The notes under the pieces: model-generated | What the model was told of the DNA's origin: nothing | Database searches by the model: none | The model's input: the letters and a program-made list of their open reading frames with translations, nothing else | Assembly (NCBI GenBank): GCA_033239525.1 | Contig: BSYO01000026.1 | Span: 4,774,001 to 4,838,000 of the forward strand | Source of the DNA: Nepenthes gracilis | Taxonomy: Eukaryota; Streptophyta; Magnoliopsida; Caryophyllales; Nepenthaceae | DNA length: 64,000 nucleotides | Direction: 5' to 3' | Made by a program: the position numbers and the translations under genes | In this document: in pieces, positions 60,170-64,000 of the stretch | How the letters are laid out: every line of letters begins with the position of its first letter | Numbering within the stretch: the stretch's first letter is position 1

Positions 60170-60480
60170 CATGCACTAGCGAGAGTTCGAGATAGCTCAA
60201 ACGCGACAGGCGCTCGCTAATTCGGCTACTGAGGAGATGGAGCATCGGTTTAATGTTGCCATTGATGAGGCGCAGTAGGGTCATGAGCGGGTCAACCATT
60301 TGAATTGAGCTCTATCTATGTCTGAGGCCAGATTGCAAGAGCTCACTAAGGCCAACACTGAGGCTCTGGATCAAATCCCATTACTCAAGGAAAAAACATC
60401 AGAGGACTTGGCTGGAGCTCATGGATGCTCAGAGAGATAATGCTTAGCTTAGAGGCGAGCTTCGATTCAGGTGCATCTGG
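60170..60480 (+). pseudogene. Antisense coiled-coil-like frame in element C
   Basis: Plus strand, opposite to the C LTR orientation: residues such as EFEIAQTRQALANSATEEME, HRFNVAIDEAQ, SMSEARLQELTKANTEALDQI and LLKEKTSEDLAGAH with intervening stops. The heptad-like spacing suggests a coiled coil. Plus-strand frames further upstream (59780-59900; IDNISALFASSFEVSSSN) may be its beginning. Counterpart of the minus-strand frame in D. Confidence 0.4.
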
Positions 60481-61111
60481 GTGCTGGTCAAGGGCTTGCG
60501 TTGTGTAGACCGGGAGGTCCTCGGCCCTAGGAAGGTTGTCCGATTAGGCTGTGGGCATAGGTAGCACTTTGTATCTTTTGGAGCCTCCAGATGCCTCCAA
60601 ATGTGCATCTTGATCTTTCAATGAGTCAACTAGATCATTGTTGTCGATGTTTTTATTGCTTATGTTAAGATTCTTTTAGCGCTTTTTTGCTTGTTGGCTA
60701 AGCGTCAGCACTACCGAGGATGATTTAGGCTTGCACACAGGATTGTGCTCACTCTTGCTGGGAAGAGGTTGTGGTACAAGGGAGATGTGGTTGCCGGCCA
60801 AGCCTTGCGACTATTGTTGTTAGGCTTTGACGAATACATTTGGTTGGTTGCACTCACCCCTGCTAGGAGGAGATCATGGCATTGAAAAAATGTGGTTGCC
60901 AACTAAGTCTTGAGGCTATTGTTACTGGACTTTGGCGTAGCCTAGGCCATCATTCGTATATACTTATCAGCATTCGGTCCTATTAGAGGACGTCGCGGCT
61001 TTCATGTGTTAGGTTCTAATTCACCGACGATCATCAACTGATGGTTCTCTCTTCTTCGAGAGGAGGTCAATGATGCATGCTATTAAAGCCCCTAAAGGTT
61101 TTAGCGCACAG

Positions 61112-61372
61112 CCACATATGGGCTGCTCGATGATGAGACTGGAGGTTTAAATCGACGGCATATGGGCCACTTGGTACGGGACCGAGATTTTAATTTAACT
61201 GCATATGGGCTATTTGGTACAGGACTAAGGTTCAAATTTCACTGTGTATGGGCTACTCGGTGTGGGATTAAGGTTTAAATTCGACAGTGTATAGGCCACT
61301 TGGTATGGGATTGAGGTTCAAATTTGACCACATACGGGCCGCTCAGTATAGGACCGAGGTTCTTTGACCGTT
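61112..61372 (-). repeat. ~50-bp tandem array in C
   Basis: Five to six units of GGCATATGGGCCACTTGGTA followed by GGGACCGAGGTTTAAATTCGAC. Unit length about 46-51 bp. Reverse-complement relative of 55132-55375 in D. Confidence 0.8.
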
Positions 61373-63144
61373 CGTAGGTCGAGTTACAGGCGAATGAGTG
61401 TTCACCCGACTTAGGGATGGTCTAAGTCTTTTGATGTCATGCGATGATACGTAAGCACTCGGATGAGCCTATTGAGCATATAAAACAAATATTCTATTAG
61501 TTAAAGCATGGTTCAAGCAAACAATATGATGCATGCAAGACTCCCCTGGATTTGGCGTGGAATCATTGACGGTGCACGAGATGGTCAGCGCATTATGCAT
61601 TTGGGACCAGTTGACTGTCCTAGGTGCATGGCTTGTGTGCTCTATCCCGAAGAGTCACTGGGGCACTTTTATCAGCATCCTAGCCTGTGGCATCTATACT
61701 CCATGAGACTTGGTCCTCTACTATGGACTAGCTAGCAAACACCTTGTTACAATGGTGGGTAGTCTGCTTGCTGATGACTCGGGTCTTGTTGTCAGTCAGT
61801 AAGACCTCAGAAAATCCAGGCCAACATGGTGCTATACGATGGATAGCAGGCCAAGCATGTTGAGCCCCCCCATCGTGAGAACCATAATAGCTTCTGTAGG
61901 ATTTGCCGCTTTGCATAGGGTCGATGAGAGGCGTTGCAAGGGATCAGCCTTGCTAGGCACCCAGGCCTAGCCTCTTGCTCCGTTAAGGCTTCCTGCATGC
62001 ACAGGGCCAAACACCTTAGAAAACCCTTAGCCAGGCCTCTCGCTCCAGCGATGGAACGATAGAGTGCCTGTCAGTATTGTAAGAGTCTTCTTTGAAAAGT
62101 CACTGATCGTCTCGAGAATAGTGATGGTGCCACCACTCTGGGTTTTTGTCCTTCCTCTTTGGACCGGGTCAAACTTTCCTCTAGGAGTAGGCTCTGTTGT
62201 TTGGATCCTCTCGAATATTGAGGTCGTCCACCGGATGAGATTACCTTTTAGCAGGTGGTCTCTTCCTTTGGCTTCTCCTCTCCAGTGGGTTGGGTCCGCC
62301 TTACTGAGCTAGCATGGCACAAAGATAGCGTCTTCTGGTGTGGAGTGCCACACAGAGGGGCCTGAGTGCTCCGCCATCCTTGACGACGTTTTAACCTACT
62401 TCTTGCCTTGCTCGGCACGCTCGCAATGTCTTTTGGCATGAGACGCTGCATGCCCGGGGCAAAGGATTCTACCCCTCGTAAGGGCATTCTAGCTTGCTGG
62501 TTCAGTTTTTACCCGACGGCTCTACCTTGGATGGCAGGCTTACATTGCCAATGTGTGACCTGTGAATGTCAGAAGGGTGAAAATCTTGTTCGACGAGTGG
62601 GTAGCGTCTTATGGCAGGGGATTGCACATGCGGGGGGCTGAGCTCTCTACTACATCGAGGGCATTTTAGCCTGCTACCATCCTCGCTTAGCGTGCCGACT
62701 GCATCTTTTGGCATGAAACATTGTCTGCAAGGGGCTGAGAACTCTACCACTCATGAGGGTGTCTGAGCCTTCTTCCTGTATCTAACGACTCGATCAGCCT
62801 TTAGGCTAAGGTCGAGCCCTGTCGCTCGTGGGCTGTATGGGCCCCGAGGTCATCAGGTCACTGAATCTTTTGAGGATGCTAATTTTCTTGGGTTGCTGGA
62901 AGTTATAAGGTGGAGGCCCCAATGTTACACATTCGGGTGGGTGCAGATGGTATGGGGCTGATAGGGTTAGGACACCCGATTAGGCAGCGAATGCTTCCAC
63001 ACTTGGGGCCGATTGTCCATTTGCTTGGCTACCTATTGAAGGGTTTTCACCATGGGTGACAACATCTTTGGCTGGTGTGTTGGCTTGTACTCGAGATGCT
63101 GATCGTACTTGTTCATGTAGATGCAGTGGTAGACTTTTCAGTTA

Positions 63145-63163
63145 TTCTCATCGATGGTGCCAA
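63145..63163 (-). other. Primer binding site of element C
   Basis: The complement of TTGGCACCATCGATGAGAA, next to the LTR end (TGTTGCATC at 63164 on the plus strand) and followed inward by the complement of ACTGAAAAGTCT. Confidence 0.6.
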
Positions 63164-64000
63164 TGTTGCATCTCTAGAGTCTAAGTTGTAAGAATTATGG
63201 AGCCACCTAATCTTCAATGATGAGTTGAATTGAGATGGGTTCAATCTCCATCACTTTGAACATGAATCATGTACAACCTAATAACAAATAAAAGATTAGA
63301 GAATTGGTAGGACTCACTCCCCGATTTATCTTCCGACACTCAAATTATAAATTTTTCTACAATGAGAGAAAGGTGGAGGATGCATGTATGCGTGGATACA
63401 TGTAATGGGAGATTGAGCGTTTGAGTACGCTTGGCCAAAAGGCAGCTTATGGAGATAGAGGCCTTGACTCCTAGGGTACGTTTGGCTAAGGGGTGTCTTA
63501 TGAAGACAGAGGACAGGGCTTCCAGGAGTGCTCCCGGTTAGGTGGTCACTTATAAAGATGGAGGATTGCACTTTGAGAAGTGCCCTCGGCCAAGGGATGG
63601 CTTAAAGATGGAGGATGAGGCTCTTGCTAAGTGCACCCGACCAAGGGACGGCTTCGAGAGAAGGAGGATTGAGCTCCAATTAAGTGTGCCTAGTCAGGGG
63701 TGGCTTCCATGGGTACACCCAACTGAAGGGTGGTTTTGAGAGATGGAGGCTCCCATGGAAGAGTGGCGGTCGAGAAGGAAAGCATCGCACACTGCAAAAG
63801 GGGGTGGCTGATTGGAGGAGAAAAAGGGGGTCCTAGGACATTGACGGCAAAGGCGGGGATGCCAGATGCTCTCCTGTCTGTCTTCGGCCAAAGGGGATTT
63901 CTACATTTCTCTCTAAGAGTCGACTCCACTGGTGTTGCAACATGAGGATTCGATGCTAGCATGAGGCCCACCCAGATGCTGATCGGAGTAGCAGCAAGAC
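63164..64000 (-). repeat. LTR of element C, cut by the window end
   Basis: The primer-site side of the C LTR on the minus strand. It contains a tandem array (63420-63750) in the same relative place as the arrays in B and D. Its outer end lies beyond the window. Open frames over the array are repeat by-products. Confidence 0.6.
63420..63750 (-). repeat. ~55-bp tandem array in C LTR
   Basis: About six units containing GGCCAAGGGATGGCTTA or GGCTAAGGGGTGTCTTA, then AGATGGAGGAT/AGACAGAGGAC and GTGC/GTACG. Progressive divergence between units. Confidence 0.8.

Larger units (their letters stand above)
59646..63144 (-). mobile_element. Element C interior (Tat/LARD-like)
   Basis: Read on the minus strand from the primer site at 63163 it repeats the D/B order: ACTGAAAAGTCT, AATGTTGGGGCCTCC-type phrase (near 62925), TAGCATCCTCAAAAGATTC (near 62875), then the ~50-bp array (61112-61372) and the 60700-61010 block. 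No sense-strand gag-pol. Partial repeats of the CATGCCAAAAGATGC/GCATGAGACGC theme occur near 62440, 62610 and 62710. Confidence 0.6.

Overview
This window looks like nuclear DNA of a flowering plant, most likely gene-poor heterochromatin. It is AT-rich and almost entirely built from nested LTR retrotransposons of two classes. The first is long-LTR chromoviruses (Ty3/gypsy, Tekay/Del-like) with initiator-Met-type primer sites (TGGTATCAGAG), gag-pol remnants and C-terminal chromodomain-like segments. The second is Tat/LARD-like elements with a different primer site (TTGGCG-type) and no sense-strand pol. I find no intact protein-coding gene, tRNA, rRNA or CRISPR array. The species cannot be named from the sequence.

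The layout was reconstructed from LTR ends (TGT...ACA), primer sites, polypurine tracts and target-site duplications (TSDs). (1) 1-4325: AT-rich flank with a possible minus-strand promoter. (2) Element B, plus strand, Tat/LARD-like: LTR 4326-5362, with interior pieces at 5363-5528 and 27223-27996. (3) Inside B, element G, minus strand, 5529-27222, TSD AAACG/GAACG. G was itself hit by chromovirus A (plus, 10818-20329, TSD ACAAT/ATAAT) and by solo LTR H (22966-26569, TSD GCCAC). (4) Also in B, solo LTR K (27997-31008, TSD CTACA). (5) A short decayed minus-strand reading frame (31053-31220 and 47276-47359) is split by chromovirus E (plus, 31221-47246, TSD TTTGT). E carries element F (minus, 34273-41739) inside its gag, and F carries a Mutator-like MITE (40012-40309, 10-bp TSD) inside one LTR. 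(6) 47360-48709: AT-rich, with a second possible minus-strand promoter and leader. (7) Element D, plus, Tat/LARD-like: LTR 48710-49836, interior to about 59 kb, split by minus-strand solo LTRs L (52339-54402) and M (55447-57574). (8) Element C, same class, minus strand: interior about 59.65-63.14 kb, LTR from 63164 to the window end.

Every gag-pol copy has stops, frameshifts or deletions, so nothing here should transpose on its own. The two LTRs of A differ mostly by transitions, as expected for long-methylated DNA.

The most interesting signals lie inside the LTRs. Several divergent chromovirus LTRs (A, E, K, L, M) share a small inverted repeat, most often GATTGTGT / ACACAATC, in the transcribed part; in M the stem bases differ on both arms yet still pair. 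Five LTR families (A, E, H, L, M) also share a donor-like AGGCAAGTG/AAGGTAAGT module shortly after the TATA box, and A, E, H, K and M share a pyrimidine-rich acceptor-like module near the 3' part of the LTR. Together these suggest a conserved leader intron, with the hairpin inside it, carried within the LTR. In D and C a coiled-coil-like reading frame lies antisense to the LTR/primer-site orientation.
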